The translations under genes and the position numbers were made by a program. From positions 1 through 64,000 of the forward strand of contig JBEKSR010000004.1 in assembly GCA_049516835.1 (NCBI GenBank): 64,000 nt of DNA. Direction: 5' to 3'. Shown here one piece after another: positions 43,486 through 54,568 of the stretch. This stretch comes from Fen-178 sp049516835 (GTDB lineage Bacteria; Acidobacteriota; Terriglobia; Bryobacterales; Bryobacteraceae). Each line of letters opens with the position of its first letter. The first letter of the stretch is position 1. The notes below the pieces were generated by a model. It was not told where the DNA came from. It did no database searches and saw nothing but the letters and a program-made list of their open reading frames with translations.

Positions 43486-44376
43486 CTAGAGCCTCCCCTT
43501 GCGCACGGCCAGGTACTCGCGCAAGCCTTCATCCAGCGGCCGCGCGGTATTCATGAGGAAATATTCCATGCCCGCGGCGCGCGCTTTCGAGCTGAGCGCC
43601 TCGATATGCGAATCGATTTTCCGCGGGTACTCGTCGCGCGTGTACTCGGGCGAGACTTCCAGCGCATCGGCCGCATTCTCCATATCCACCAGCAGCACCG
43701 GCTCGCGGAATTTCGGCTTGATCTCCTGCGGGTCCAGCAAGTGGAAGAGGATGACGTCGTTTCCCCGGTAGCGCAGCGGCTCGATGGTCTGGACGATGAC
43801 GTCCGGCCGCTCATAGAAGTCGGAGAGCACCACCACGATGCCGCGCCGATGCAAAAAACTCTGAAAATGCACGAACGGCCTGGCGAAATCGGTGCGCGTG
43901 CCCGCTTCGGCCTTTTCGATGGCGTGCAGCAGGCGGAAGAGCTGTCCCTGCCTGGTGGAAGGCGCCACGTAGTTGCTCACATCTTCATCGAACACGATCA
44001 GCCCCGCCGCGTCGCGCTGCACATTGGCCATGTAACACAACGACGCCGCCACGAAGCGGGCGTAATCCAGCTTGGTGACCGCTTGGGACCCGTATGCCAT
44101 GGAGGCCGAGGTGTCCAGCAGAACCAGCAGTTGGGTATTAGTCTCCCCGCGGTAGCGCTTGAGAAAGGTCTTTTCGGTGCGGGCGAATACGTTCCAATCG
44201 ACGTGCCGGAGGTCATCGCCCTGGGAATAAGCGCGATATTCGGCGAATTCCTGGGAAAAGCCGAAATCCGGGGACCGGTGCAGCCCCGCGACGAATCCGT
44301 CGACCACGGTCTTGGCCACGAGGTCCAGCCCCGAGATGGAAGCCAGCGTGGATGGGTCGAGGAAGCGCTGTAGCAT
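43486..44376 (-). CDS. DUF58-family protein (vWA-like)
   Basis: A 296-residue soluble protein. DLRHVDWNVFARTEKTFLKR is the DUF58 signature, followed by LLVLLDTSASMAYG, the DxSxS metal site. DUF58 proteins are almost always encoded next to MoxR ATPases. Here the GxxExxY gene lies between the two, its stop overlapping this ATG by one base. Confidence 0.9.
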   Translation of the reverse strand: MLQRFLDPSTLASISGLDLVAKTVVDGFVAGLHRSPDFGFSQEFAEYRAYSQGDDLRHVDWNVFARTEKTFLKRYRGETNTQLLVLLDTSASMAYGSQAVTKLDYARFVAASLCYMANVQRDAAGLIVFDEDVSNYVAPSTRQGQLFRLLHAIEKAEAGTRTDFARPFVHFQSFLHRRGIVVVLSDFYERPDVIVQTIEPLRYRGNDVILFHLLDPQEIKPKFREPVLLVDMENAADALEVSPEYTRDEYPRKIDSHIEALSSKARAAGMEYFLMNTARPLDEGLREYLAVRKGRL

Positions 44377-44981
44377 CAGTCGGGCCTCCTTTTCGACGCA
44401 GGTTCCCTGTTCGACGCGGGGTCGTTTTTCGACACGGAGACGCGGAGACGCGGAGAGGAGGAGAGATTAGGAGTCTCCTGTTCCCCGGGTTCGAGCGCGG
44501 AGGAAGCGGAGACACGCGCCGTTGGTTGAGGCCCTGCGTAATGATTCACGATTCTCTTGAGGCCGCTCTTTAGGATTGGCACATTGAAGTTCAGTAGGAG
44601 GCCAACGCGTTTGTTGGAGGATTTGAGGTAAGTCAAAAGCTGCGCCGCATGAACCGGCAACAGTTCCTCAATGGCTTTGATTTCGATTACTATCGCATCC
44701 TCCACAACCAGATCCATCTTGTACGCGGACTCGAATTTGATGCCCTTATAATTGATCGGCAAATGCACCTGCCTGTTGAACCGGAGCCCCATCTGACTCA
44801 GTTCGTAACAAAGGCATTCTTCATAGACCGCCTCCAACAACCCCGGCCCCAGATGCCGATGAACCTCAATCGCAGCGCCAATGATCCTATCCGTCAGTTC
44901 ATTCTCCGCCGACCAAGAAACCCGGGGCATGCCGTGTGTCTCCGCTTCCTCTGCGCTCTCAGATTTTGACTTTTCATTCAT
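44376..44981 (-). CDS. GxxExxY-family protein
   Basis: A 201-residue protein. Residues 25-148 form the GxxExxY domain: GPGLLEAVYEECL with G47, E50 and Y53, then YKMDLVVEDAIVIEIKAIEE, whose D-(x)n-ExK pattern resembles PD-(D/E)XK nucleases. Nuclease activity is inferred only. The first 20 and last 50 residues are encoded by repeated DNA (CGGAGACGCGGAGA and GGAAGCGGAGACAC blocks) that flank the gene as inverted repeats. It splits the otherwise standard MoxR-DUF58 pair and is probably a mobile unit that inserted without breaking the operon. Confidence 0.85.
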   Translation of the reverse strand: MNEKSKSESAEEAETHGMPRVSWSAENELTDRIIGAAIEVHRHLGPGLLEAVYEECLCYELSQMGLRFNRQVHLPINYKGIKFESAYKMDLVVEDAIVIEIKAIEELLPVHAAQLLTYLKSSNKRVGLLLNFNVPILKSGLKRIVNHYAGPQPTARVSASSALEPGEQETPNLSSSPRLRVSVSKNDPASNREPASKRRPD

Positions 44982-45020
44982 TCTTTTCTTATCTCTGCGT
45001 CTCCGCGTCTCCGCGTCGAA
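44428..45020. mobile_element. Two-block inverted repeats flanking the GxxExxY gene
   Basis: Left end: block A 44428-44457 (TTCGACACGGAGACGCGGAG and onward) and block B 44493-44515 (GAGCGCGGAGGAAGCGGAGA + CAC). Right end: block B inverted at 44936-44960 and block A inverted at 44992-45020. Order and spacing (36 and 31 bases) mirror each other, like terminal inverted repeats of a 0.6 kb element. No transposase is encoded. Confidence 0.65.
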
Positions 45021-45045
45021 ATGGAAGCCCTCAATCTACGCGTTG

Positions 45046-46071
45046 CTACTCCCGAGGCACCCCCTTCCACTCCAGTATCCGCTTCAAGATATCGTCCTGG
45101 TTCAGCCGGTCCGATTCCGCATGAAAATTCAGCAAAATGCGGTGGCGCAGAACCGGGATGTACATCGAGCGGATGTCTTCGTAGCTCACGTGATAACGGC
45201 CCCGCATCAGGGCCCTCGCTTTGGCCGACAAAACCAGGAACTGGGCGGCGCGCACACTGGCGCCGTAGTTGACGTACTTCCTGACGAAGTCGGGCGAGGT
45301 TTCGTCGCGGGGACGCGAGACGCGGACCATGTCCACGGCGTGGCGCGCCACGCTCTCGCCAATCGGGACCATGCGCACCAGTTGCTGAAAATCCAGGATC
45401 TCCTCGGCGTTCGTCACGCAGTCGGCGTGCGCGATGGTGGTGACGGTCGTCAGGTCCACCACCTCCAGCTCTTCATCGGCCGTGAGGTAGTCGAGCACCG
45501 TGTTGAACAGAAAGCGGTCGAGCTGCGCTTCGGGCAGCGGGTAGGTGCCCTCCAGCTCGATGGGGTTCTGCGTCGCCAGCACAAAGAACGGCGCGGGCAG
45601 CTTGTAATTGTTGCCGCGCACCGTGCAGGCCAGCTCCTGCATGGCCTCCAGCAGCGCGCTCTGCGTCTTCGGCGGAATGCGGTTGATCTCGTCGGCCAGC
45701 AGGATGTTGCCGAAGATCGGCCCTGGCACGAAGGTCCAGGTGCGGTGGCCGCTAACCGGGTCCTCTTCAATGATGTCGGTGCCGGTGATGTCGCTCGGCA
45801 TGAGATCCGGCGTGAACTGGATGCGCTTGAAAACCAGGCCGAGGGTCTGCGCCAGCGTACGCACCAGCAGGGTCTTGGCGGTGCCGGGCAGGCCGGTGAT
45901 CAGACAATGGCCGCCCACGAACAGGCCGATCATGACCTGCTCCAGCACCTCCTGCTGGCCCACGATCACGCGGTGAACCTGCGTCACAATCTCGGAGTGC
46001 ACCTGGCGGAAGCGCTGGATGCGCGATTTCAAAGCCTCGGAATCAATCTGCGGAGTCGCGGTTGTCGACAT
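45046..46071 (-). CDS. MoxR-family AAA ATPase
   Basis: A 341-residue AAA+ ATPase. Walker A is TGLPGTAKT near residue 60, Walker B ILLADEINR near 124, sensor 1 ATQNPIE and the arginine-finger region YPLPEAQLDRF. MoxR proteins act as chaperones that help insert metal or assemble vWA-domain partners, here probably the DUF58 and BatA-like proteins of the same operon. Confidence 0.93.
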   Translation of the reverse strand: MSTTATPQIDSEALKSRIQRFRQVHSEIVTQVHRVIVGQQEVLEQVMIGLFVGGHCLITGLPGTAKTLLVRTLAQTLGLVFKRIQFTPDLMPSDITGTDIIEEDPVSGHRTWTFVPGPIFGNILLADEINRIPPKTQSALLEAMQELACTVRGNNYKLPAPFFVLATQNPIELEGTYPLPEAQLDRFLFNTVLDYLTADEELEVVDLTTVTTIAHADCVTNAEEILDFQQLVRMVPIGESVARHAVDMVRVSRPRDETSPDFVRKYVNYGASVRAAQFLVLSAKARALMRGRYHVSYEDIRSMYIPVLRHRILLNFHAESDRLNQDDILKRILEWKGVPRE

Positions 46072-46083
46072 GATGTTGTATTC

Positions 46084-48336
46084 TCACTTAGCTTCGGGAG
46101 TGGTCAATTCCAGCAAGAGCTTTTGGGCGGGGCGGTACCCTGGGGCTGTTTCCAGGGCCGCCAGCAATTCGTCTTTGGCCTGCTCGGACTCGTGGTTCAA
46201 CTGATAGGCGCGCGCCAGGTCGTAGTGCGACCGCGCCGGGTCGATGGGGTTGTGCGCCAGCACCGCGCGGAACTCGCGAATGGCGCCGGCCACGTTGCCC
46301 GCGTCCATCCACAGCGCGCCCAGCCTCTGGTGCTGGCCGTTATCCATCGGATAGATGTAGTTCAGGCGGACCAGCACGTCCGCGGCTTCCTTCTTGCGGC
46401 CGGCATCCTCGAGCTGTTTGGCGAGCAGCTTGATGGAATCGGGATTGCGCCCGCCGGCTTTGACGTAGCGCTCAAGCCCGGCGATGGCCGCGGGCTTGTC
46501 GTCCTTGGCCAGGTACGCGCTGGCCAGAAACTCGTAGACGCTGCCCTCCTCGACGTAATCCGGATACATGTCGCGGATGGCCACACCTTCCTTGATGACG
46601 CCGTCGTAGTCTTTGCTCCTGGCCAGGGCATTGACCTGCTTCAGCCTCTTCTGCCATTCGTCGAAGTGGTCCACCACGTTCTTGGCGCCGGCTTCGACGA
46701 ACGCCAGGAACTGCTTGTCGAAGTCGGCCGGCTCCATCTTCAATTCCTTGCGGATGACCGTCGGGGTGGAGTCGTCGTTGCCGAAATCGCGCAGCATGGC
46801 GAGCAGCGTGTCCCAGCCCCACTTGCCGTTGATGTAATCGCAGATGAGGCCGCCCTGGTAGTAACTCACCACCACCTGTGTGGGGCCGGTAGGATGCACG
46901 AAGCCGCGGTCCAGCTCCGCCACCGGCAGCAGCTTCTTATCCTTGATCGCCATGATTACGGGCGGAGCCAGGCGGTCGCCCCACTCCGGCGAGACCGCGG
47001 TCTCCTCGTGCACCGCCAGGCCCTCGGTGAACCAGCGCGGCACGTGCGAATCGGTCAGCGTCAGAGTGAACACGTGGCTCATCTCGTGCCACAGGGTGGA
47101 GGCCCAGTGGAAGCTGCCCGGCGGGCGGCCGGAAGGGCTGTCCATGGCAATGAAGGAGCCGTAAGTGGCCGAGGTGAAGGTGACGCCCAGCGCGCCCAGC
47201 CCAGGCATGCCGAGGGTGCGAACGGCGAAGTCTTCGTGGTCGGGGTAGACCTCTACCCGCACGGGCTTGGCGAGCTTGAGCCGGTACTTCTTCTCGTAGG
47301 TCGCAATGATGCGCTCCATTTCCGATTCGAAGTACGGACGCAGCAGTTCCGCTTCCTTTTTGTCGAGCTTCAGAATGACGAGGCCGGTCTGGACGGTGTC
47401 GAATTTCCTGTAGCTATCCAGTAACCTCAGTGAGTTGATGGTGGCGCTGTCCTTGAAATCGTTGTTGAAGCAGGTCTCGAGTTGCTTAAAGGCCTCTTCA
47501 TCCTGCCCCAGGCGCATGAGGTTGATGCCCAGTTGCGAGCGCGCGCTGTACAATTGCGGATCGAGCTGGATGGCCTTGCGGTAATACTGAACGCCTTCTT
47601 CGTAGCGGCGGTTGAGAACGAAAAAATGGCCGGCGGTTTCGTAGCCGCGGGCGGTGCGGGGGTCCCAGGAAGTGTCCTTCTTGCCGGCCAGCCAGTCGAT
47701 GGTGGCGAGGATGGCTCTGCCCTCGACGGACCTGGCGTCAATGGCCAGCGCCTTGTTGGCCTCTTCCAGGGCCATGGCGGTATCGTTGTCCTCGAGCGCG
47801 AGGCGCGCCAGAAGCTCCTGGGCCTCCAGCAGCTTAGGGTCCGACGCCAGCGTCTTGTGCGCCAGCCCGGCGGCCACGCTTTCGAAATTCTCCGCCGCCA
47901 CCAGCGCCAGGCCCAGCAGGGCGCCGGCGTGGTCCTTCTTCAATTCGAGCGCTTCGTTGAAGAGGTCCACGGCCTCCTTCGGCTGGGAGTGATCCAGGAA
48001 CATCCGGCCCCAGCGCACCCGGTAATCGGGATTCCTGGGATTCTGGGCAACCAGCGCGCGGAACACGTCGTTGGCTTCCTGGAAGCGGCGCGCTTTCCAG
48101 AATGCCTCGGCCTGCTCCAGCGTCTGCGCCGGCAGAAGTGACGCCAGCAACAGCGCAAAGGCGACCAGTACCGCGACCGAGTGATTTCCGCCCTGGCCGG
48201 GTTTGTGGGGCAGAATTGCATCCTGCGGCGGGTTGGCAACCCGCCAGTTGCGCCGGTAAAAAACCGGCGCGCAGCTTGCAAAGCTGCCCCACAAGCTGAG
48301 GCATGCCCGGCCCGAAGCGCTGAGCCACATGCTCAC
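46084..48336 (-). CDS. TPR-containing zinc peptidase (MA-clan type)
   Basis: A protein of up to 750 residues. TPR repeats flank a gluzincin domain with HEMSHVFTL (HExxH) near residue 415 and EGLAVHEE about 20 residues later as the third ligand. A signal-like hydrophobic stretch (VAVLVAFALLLASLLPAQ) lies near residues 54-71, not at the start. Between the only available start codons (GTG 48336, ATG 48330) and this stretch, the DNA is a palindromic repeat (48204-48293). The repeat seems to have displaced the native start. If translated, the protein carries about 45 junk residues before the signal. Confidence 0.78.
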   Translation of the reverse strand: MSMWLSASGRACLSLWGSFASCAPVFYRRNWRVANPPQDAILPHKPGQGGNHSVAVLVAFALLLASLLPAQTLEQAEAFWKARRFQEANDVFRALVAQNPRNPDYRVRWGRMFLDHSQPKEAVDLFNEALELKKDHAGALLGLALVAAENFESVAAGLAHKTLASDPKLLEAQELLARLALEDNDTAMALEEANKALAIDARSVEGRAILATIDWLAGKKDTSWDPRTARGYETAGHFFVLNRRYEEGVQYYRKAIQLDPQLYSARSQLGINLMRLGQDEEAFKQLETCFNNDFKDSATINSLRLLDSYRKFDTVQTGLVILKLDKKEAELLRPYFESEMERIIATYEKKYRLKLAKPVRVEVYPDHEDFAVRTLGMPGLGALGVTFTSATYGSFIAMDSPSGRPPGSFHWASTLWHEMSHVFTLTLTDSHVPRWFTEGLAVHEETAVSPEWGDRLAPPVIMAIKDKKLLPVAELDRGFVHPTGPTQVVVSYYQGGLICDYINGKWGWDTLLAMLRDFGNDDSTPTVIRKELKMEPADFDKQFLAFVEAGAKNVVDHFDEWQKRLKQVNALARSKDYDGVIKEGVAIRDMYPDYVEEGSVYEFLASAYLAKDDKPAAIAGLERYVKAGGRNPDSIKLLAKQLEDAGRKKEAADVLVRLNYIYPMDNGQHQRLGALWMDAGNVAGAIREFRAVLAHNPIDPARSHYDLARAYQLNHESEQAKDELLAALETAPGYRPAQKLLLELTTPEAK
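48204..48293. repeat. Compound palindrome in the 5' part of the TPR peptidase gene
   Basis: The outer ends TGTGGGGCA and GCCCCACA enclose three perfect hairpins: GCGGGTT/AACCCGC (48228-48244), GCGCCGGT/ACCGGCGC (48250-48270) and GCAGCTT/AAGCTGC (48271-48287). Same outer ends as the element at 3754-3840. Confidence 0.75.
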
Positions 48337-49250
48337 TTCTCCAGCGCCTCCTGGGTTCGGGCGAGTTCCATCAAGAGCTGCATCAACTGCTTCTTGTACG
48401 CGTCGGCCGGCATAGCGGCCTTCTCGTACTTCAGTTTGTCTATGGCCTGTTCGAGCTGCTCCTTTCTTTCGAGCAGCGGCCGCTTGGCGGGGTCGCGCGC
48501 GGCGGCGGCGTTGGCGCCCAACCGCACCACGGGGAAGGCGGCGGCCAGTTTGCCTTCGCCGTTCTCGGCCGAAGGGACACGCTCGCCCTCGCCCTTGCCG
48601 GTGTCCTCGAGGACCGCGTGCTCGGTGGCCAGGCGCTTCTGCGAATCGTAGAAATCCGACGTCTTGCGCTGGGCGTAATGGAAGGCTTCGAGCGCGGAGA
48701 TGGCTTCGTTCTTATCCACGTCCGCCGCCGGATCGCGCAGCGCTTCGGCCCAATAGCGGGCGAAAACGGTGGCGTTCTTTTCGGTCCCGGTCTTGGTAGC
48801 GGCGATCACCACGCGGGTGGGCCGGCGCAGCGCCTCGATGGAACCGCCGCTGGAGCTGGTCATGTTCACCACGAGCTGGCGCGTGGTGGGCACGCGGTCG
48901 AGCAACGCGGCCAACTCCGCGCCCGTAATGTCGGGGCCGGGAATGTTGAACTTGTAGTCCACGCCATCGAAGGTGCCGTGGCCGATCAGCATGACCACCA
49001 GCGCATCGGCGGGCTTGGCCTGTTTGGCGATTTCCGCGAAACGCGCGCGGATCTGGTCGCGCGTGGGCGCCTGGAGCGTGACCACGTTGGCATCGCCGCC
49101 GGCGCGCTTCAAACTGGAGCCGATGTCTTCGGCCCACATCTTGAAGCGCTGTTCGTAATCCGGTTCGCCGCCCAGGCCGGAAATGGTCACATAAAAGGTG
49201 GCGGCGGGCGCAGAGAGCGCGGCCAGCAGCAACACGCAGAACAGCTTCAT
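48333..49250 (-). CDS. Secreted caspase/legumain-fold protein with altered active site
   Basis: A 305-residue protein with a signal peptide (MKLFCVLLLAALSAPA). ALVVMLIGHGTFDG has the catalytic-type His91 of the caspase/C13 clan. The following strand LVVNMTSSSGGS, where the family has a catalytic Cys (ACxSGG), shows only Thr/Ser (about S132). It may be a pseudoenzyme or use Ser. The C-terminal 80 residues are helical and charged. ATGA overlap with the upstream vWA gene; its stop overlaps the downstream start. Confidence 0.75.
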   Translation of the reverse strand: MKLFCVLLLAALSAPAATFYVTISGLGGEPDYEQRFKMWAEDIGSSLKRAGGDANVVTLQAPTRDQIRARFAEIAKQAKPADALVVMLIGHGTFDGVDYKFNIPGPDITGAELAALLDRVPTTRQLVVNMTSSSGGSIEALRRPTRVVIAATKTGTEKNATVFARYWAEALRDPAADVDKNEAISALEAFHYAQRKTSDFYDSQKRLATEHAVLEDTGKGEGERVPSAENGEGKLAAAFPVVRLGANAAAARDPAKRPLLERKEQLEQAIDKLKYEKAAMPADAYKKQLMQLLMELARTQEALEK

Positions 49251-51505
49251 ACTACACCCCACCGTCTGCGCAGCAGCCACTCGCTGGCGCGGATCGCGAG
49301 AGCCAGCAGGAAGATCGCGGGCATGTCCCAGAGGTCGCGGGTCTCGCGTGTGGAGATGCCCGCTTCCGAGTACGAAATCTCATTTGCAAGTTTGGACGCT
49401 TCAGCGGGCTTGTAGTAACGGCCGCCGGTCTGCGCGGAGAGCTTTTCCAGCAGTTCGCGGTTCTGCGAGGCATGGAAATTCTCCGCCACGCCGTCTTCCC
49501 TCCGGAAAGTCACGACGTCGCGCCCGACCTCCTCCTGCTCGCGGCCGGCGATGATATCGGCCACGTAAGAGCCGGGCTTTTCGGCGGTCCATTCCCCGCT
49601 GTAGACGCCCTCTTCGAGCGGTTGCGGCGTCAGCTCGACGGTGGCGGAAGCGCCGTCGGGAGCCATGAAGCGCGCCTGCACCCTGGCGTTGGTCACGGGC
49701 TTGTACTGCTTGTCGCGAACCTCCACCCGCAGCGGCACCTTGCTTTCATCGGAGAGCACCGGCTTGGGTGTCGAGGCAGTCACCTGGCCGGGCGTATCGG
49801 TCACCAGGTAGCGCAGAATCTGCTGCCAGAAAGTGGGTTGCGTCTTGTCGTCATGGGGCAGCCACATCTTCCAGCGCCAGCTTCCCTCGGTGGCGAACAG
49901 CACGGTGCGGCCGCGGCCGTAATTCTCCGTCACCAGCAGAGGCGGTTTGCGCCTCCCCGCGGGGGTGGAAACCAGGAGCACCGTGGCGCCGGGCTTGGGA
50001 TCGCCGGCGTCCTGATAGTTGGCCATTTGCGGCATCTTCTTCCACCGTTCGAGGTTGCGCGCGGGGTCCTCATCCAGCCGGCAGAGGACGCTCTGCGCAC
50101 CCGCGGCGGTGAGTTCCTGGCCCGTGAAGTCGCGGTGAAAAGTGCCTTTGCCCTCGGGCAGGTTGGTGGGCACCAGGTCGGCCAGCGCGGAAGCCGGGTA
50201 GCCGCCGTCGGAGAGCGTGGCGCGCCCGCCCATGAAGAGCAGGCCGCCGCCGCGGCGGTCCACGAAGTCGCGAATCAACTGCTGTTGGGTGGGCGTAAAA
50301 TAGTTGGCCTCGACGCTGCCGATAATCAGCCCCTGGTAGGCAAACAGATCTTCGGCCTTGGAGGGGAAGCCGTCCTCCAGCTCGTGCGGTTCCGGCGGGT
50401 CCGGCACGCCCTGGCGGTAGATCTTGTTCTGGGTGGTGCGCAGCATGGTCACCAATTCGATGTTGTTGTAGTCGTCCAGGGCGCGGCGGATGAACTTAAA
50501 CTCCCATCGCGGCTCGCCCTCTATATAAAGGATGCGCGGCTTGCGCGCTTCGACGTTCACCAGGCGCGTCACTTTGTTGTTTTGGACGTTTTCTTCGCCG
50601 GGGATGGGGTCGAGCGAGATCTCCAGCGTTTTCGGCCCGGCCTCGCCGCAATTGAACACCAGCGATTCGGTCTGGGGCGCGCCCTCCGCTTTGAGCGTGA
50701 CCTCTTGCGAAGCCAGCACCTTGGCGCCGTCGCGGATGCTGAGCTTGGACTTGCTGCCGGAAAGCCCGTAATTCTGGAACGTGACCAGCGCCGTGAGCTT
50801 GGATTGCGGCAGCGCGCGCGCGGGCGCCACCGCGTCGGTGATTTCCACATCTCGCTGCGGGTGTTCGCGCCCGAATCCCATGGTGTGCACCGGGATGCGC
50901 TGGCGGCGGATGGCGGAGATGGTCTCCAGATCGATGCCGCCGGCGTTATCGGCGCCGTCGCTCAACAGCACCATGGCGCCCAGAGGGAGCGAGGAGGATT
51001 CCGCGAGCACGCGCTCGAGCGTATCGCCGATGCGCGAGGCTGGCGCCGTGGCCGAGAGTTGCTCGGGCTTTTGAATCCGTTCCGGCTCCTTGCCGAACTT
51101 GTAGAGCCGCACCTGGAAGCGGTCGCCCAGCGATTTCAGCAGGCCGCCGTTGAGCACCGCCTGGGCGGCGGCTTCGCGCGTGCCGGAGGTGTCGGCCAGA
51201 GACATGCTGCGGGAGTCGTCCACCAGCACAGCCACTACGTTCTGCTGAGGGCGCAGCGTGGCGATGCTCAAAGCCGGGTGCCACAGCAGAAGAAGCACCA
51301 GCGCCACCAGGCAGGCTTCGAGCAGCCAGATCACCACCGGCCGTAACCCGCTAAGCATGCCGTGGTTGCGGCGCACATGCCAGGACAGCAGCCCCGCGGC
51401 CGCGACCATGGCGAGCGCCAGCAGCCACAGCGGCCAGGGCGTCAGAAACACGAAGTGACCCTTGTGAAAAATGCTGGCCGGGTACTTAAACAGGATCTCG
51501 AACAT
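49247..51505 (-). CDS. Membrane protein with vWA and glutamine-amidotransferase-like domains
   Basis: A 752-residue protein, first gene of the operon. Two membrane helices lie near 20-40 and 55-80 (PLWLLALAMVAAAGLLSW, VIWLLEACLVALVLLLL). A vWA-like domain follows with VLVDDSRSM (DxSxS), then CARDB-like beta domains and an amidotransferase-like fold (PRILYIEGEPRWEFKFIRRA; LLFMGGRATLSDGGY) without an obvious catalytic Cys. A last helix is near the C-terminus. The ATG at 51505 matches a natural N-terminus; the frame open to 51766 crosses a palindrome. Confidence 0.82.
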   Translation of the reverse strand: MFEILFKYPASIFHKGHFVFLTPWPLWLLALAMVAAAGLLSWHVRRNHGMLSGLRPVVIWLLEACLVALVLLLLWHPALSIATLRPQQNVVAVLVDDSRSMSLADTSGTREAAAQAVLNGGLLKSLGDRFQVRLYKFGKEPERIQKPEQLSATAPASRIGDTLERVLAESSSLPLGAMVLLSDGADNAGGIDLETISAIRRQRIPVHTMGFGREHPQRDVEITDAVAPARALPQSKLTALVTFQNYGLSGSKSKLSIRDGAKVLASQEVTLKAEGAPQTESLVFNCGEAGPKTLEISLDPIPGEENVQNNKVTRLVNVEARKPRILYIEGEPRWEFKFIRRALDDYNNIELVTMLRTTQNKIYRQGVPDPPEPHELEDGFPSKAEDLFAYQGLIIGSVEANYFTPTQQQLIRDFVDRRGGGLLFMGGRATLSDGGYPASALADLVPTNLPEGKGTFHRDFTGQELTAAGAQSVLCRLDEDPARNLERWKKMPQMANYQDAGDPKPGATVLLVSTPAGRRKPPLLVTENYGRGRTVLFATEGSWRWKMWLPHDDKTQPTFWQQILRYLVTDTPGQVTASTPKPVLSDESKVPLRVEVRDKQYKPVTNARVQARFMAPDGASATVELTPQPLEEGVYSGEWTAEKPGSYVADIIAGREQEEVGRDVVTFRREDGVAENFHASQNRELLEKLSAQTGGRYYKPAEASKLANEISYSEAGISTRETRDLWDMPAIFLLALAIRASEWLLRRRWGVV

Positions 51506-51559
51506 GCAGGCCCACTCCGCGAATCCCTCGTATGTGAGACAGGATAACACGCGCGCCGC

Positions 51560-51638
51560 AAAACCAGGGGACTGACCAATCTGTTCCCAAGGCGCCGCTC
51601 TTGCGCCGCGCGGACAGATCGGTCTGTCCCCCGGTTTT
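51560..51638. repeat. Palindromic element between divergent uvrA and the vWA operon
   Basis: The left arm AAAACCAGGGGACTGACC and the inverse of the right arm AAAACCGGGGGACAGACC are near-identical. Each is followed by AATCTGTTCC or GATCTGTCC, giving a stem of about 28 bp with mismatches. Belongs to the GGGACAGACC family seen at 18947 and 54499. Confidence 0.65.
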
Positions 51639-51701
51639 GCTCTCCGAGCGCACCCTCTTTGCGCCGTGCGGAGGTCTTTGGGATCATGGTAGGGGTCGTT
51701 C

Positions 51702-54497
<2,796 letters not shown>

Positions 54498-54498
54498 G

Positions 54499-54540
54499 TG
54501 GGACAGACCATCGCCTTTCGTGGTCTGTCAACCCGCGCAA
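54499..54540. terminator. Palindrome after uvrA
   Basis: ACAGACCA (54503-54510) and TGGTCTGT (54521-54528) form an 8 bp stem with a 10-base loop, five bases after the stop. No T run follows. It is a GTGGGACAGACCATCG family member, which may double as a terminator. Confidence 0.5.
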
Positions 54541-54568
54541 GGCCTACAATCATACATGAGGCTCCGCT

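Noticed and set aside
42013..44373. 786-codon plus-strand open frame opposite BatA/DUF58
   Set aside because: Antisense shadow of conserved vWA genes; composition dominated by His, Arg, Gly.
44881..47424. 847-codon plus-strand open frame opposite MoxR and the TPR peptidase
   Set aside because: Antisense shadow; the minus-strand genes have clear Walker and HExxH motifs.
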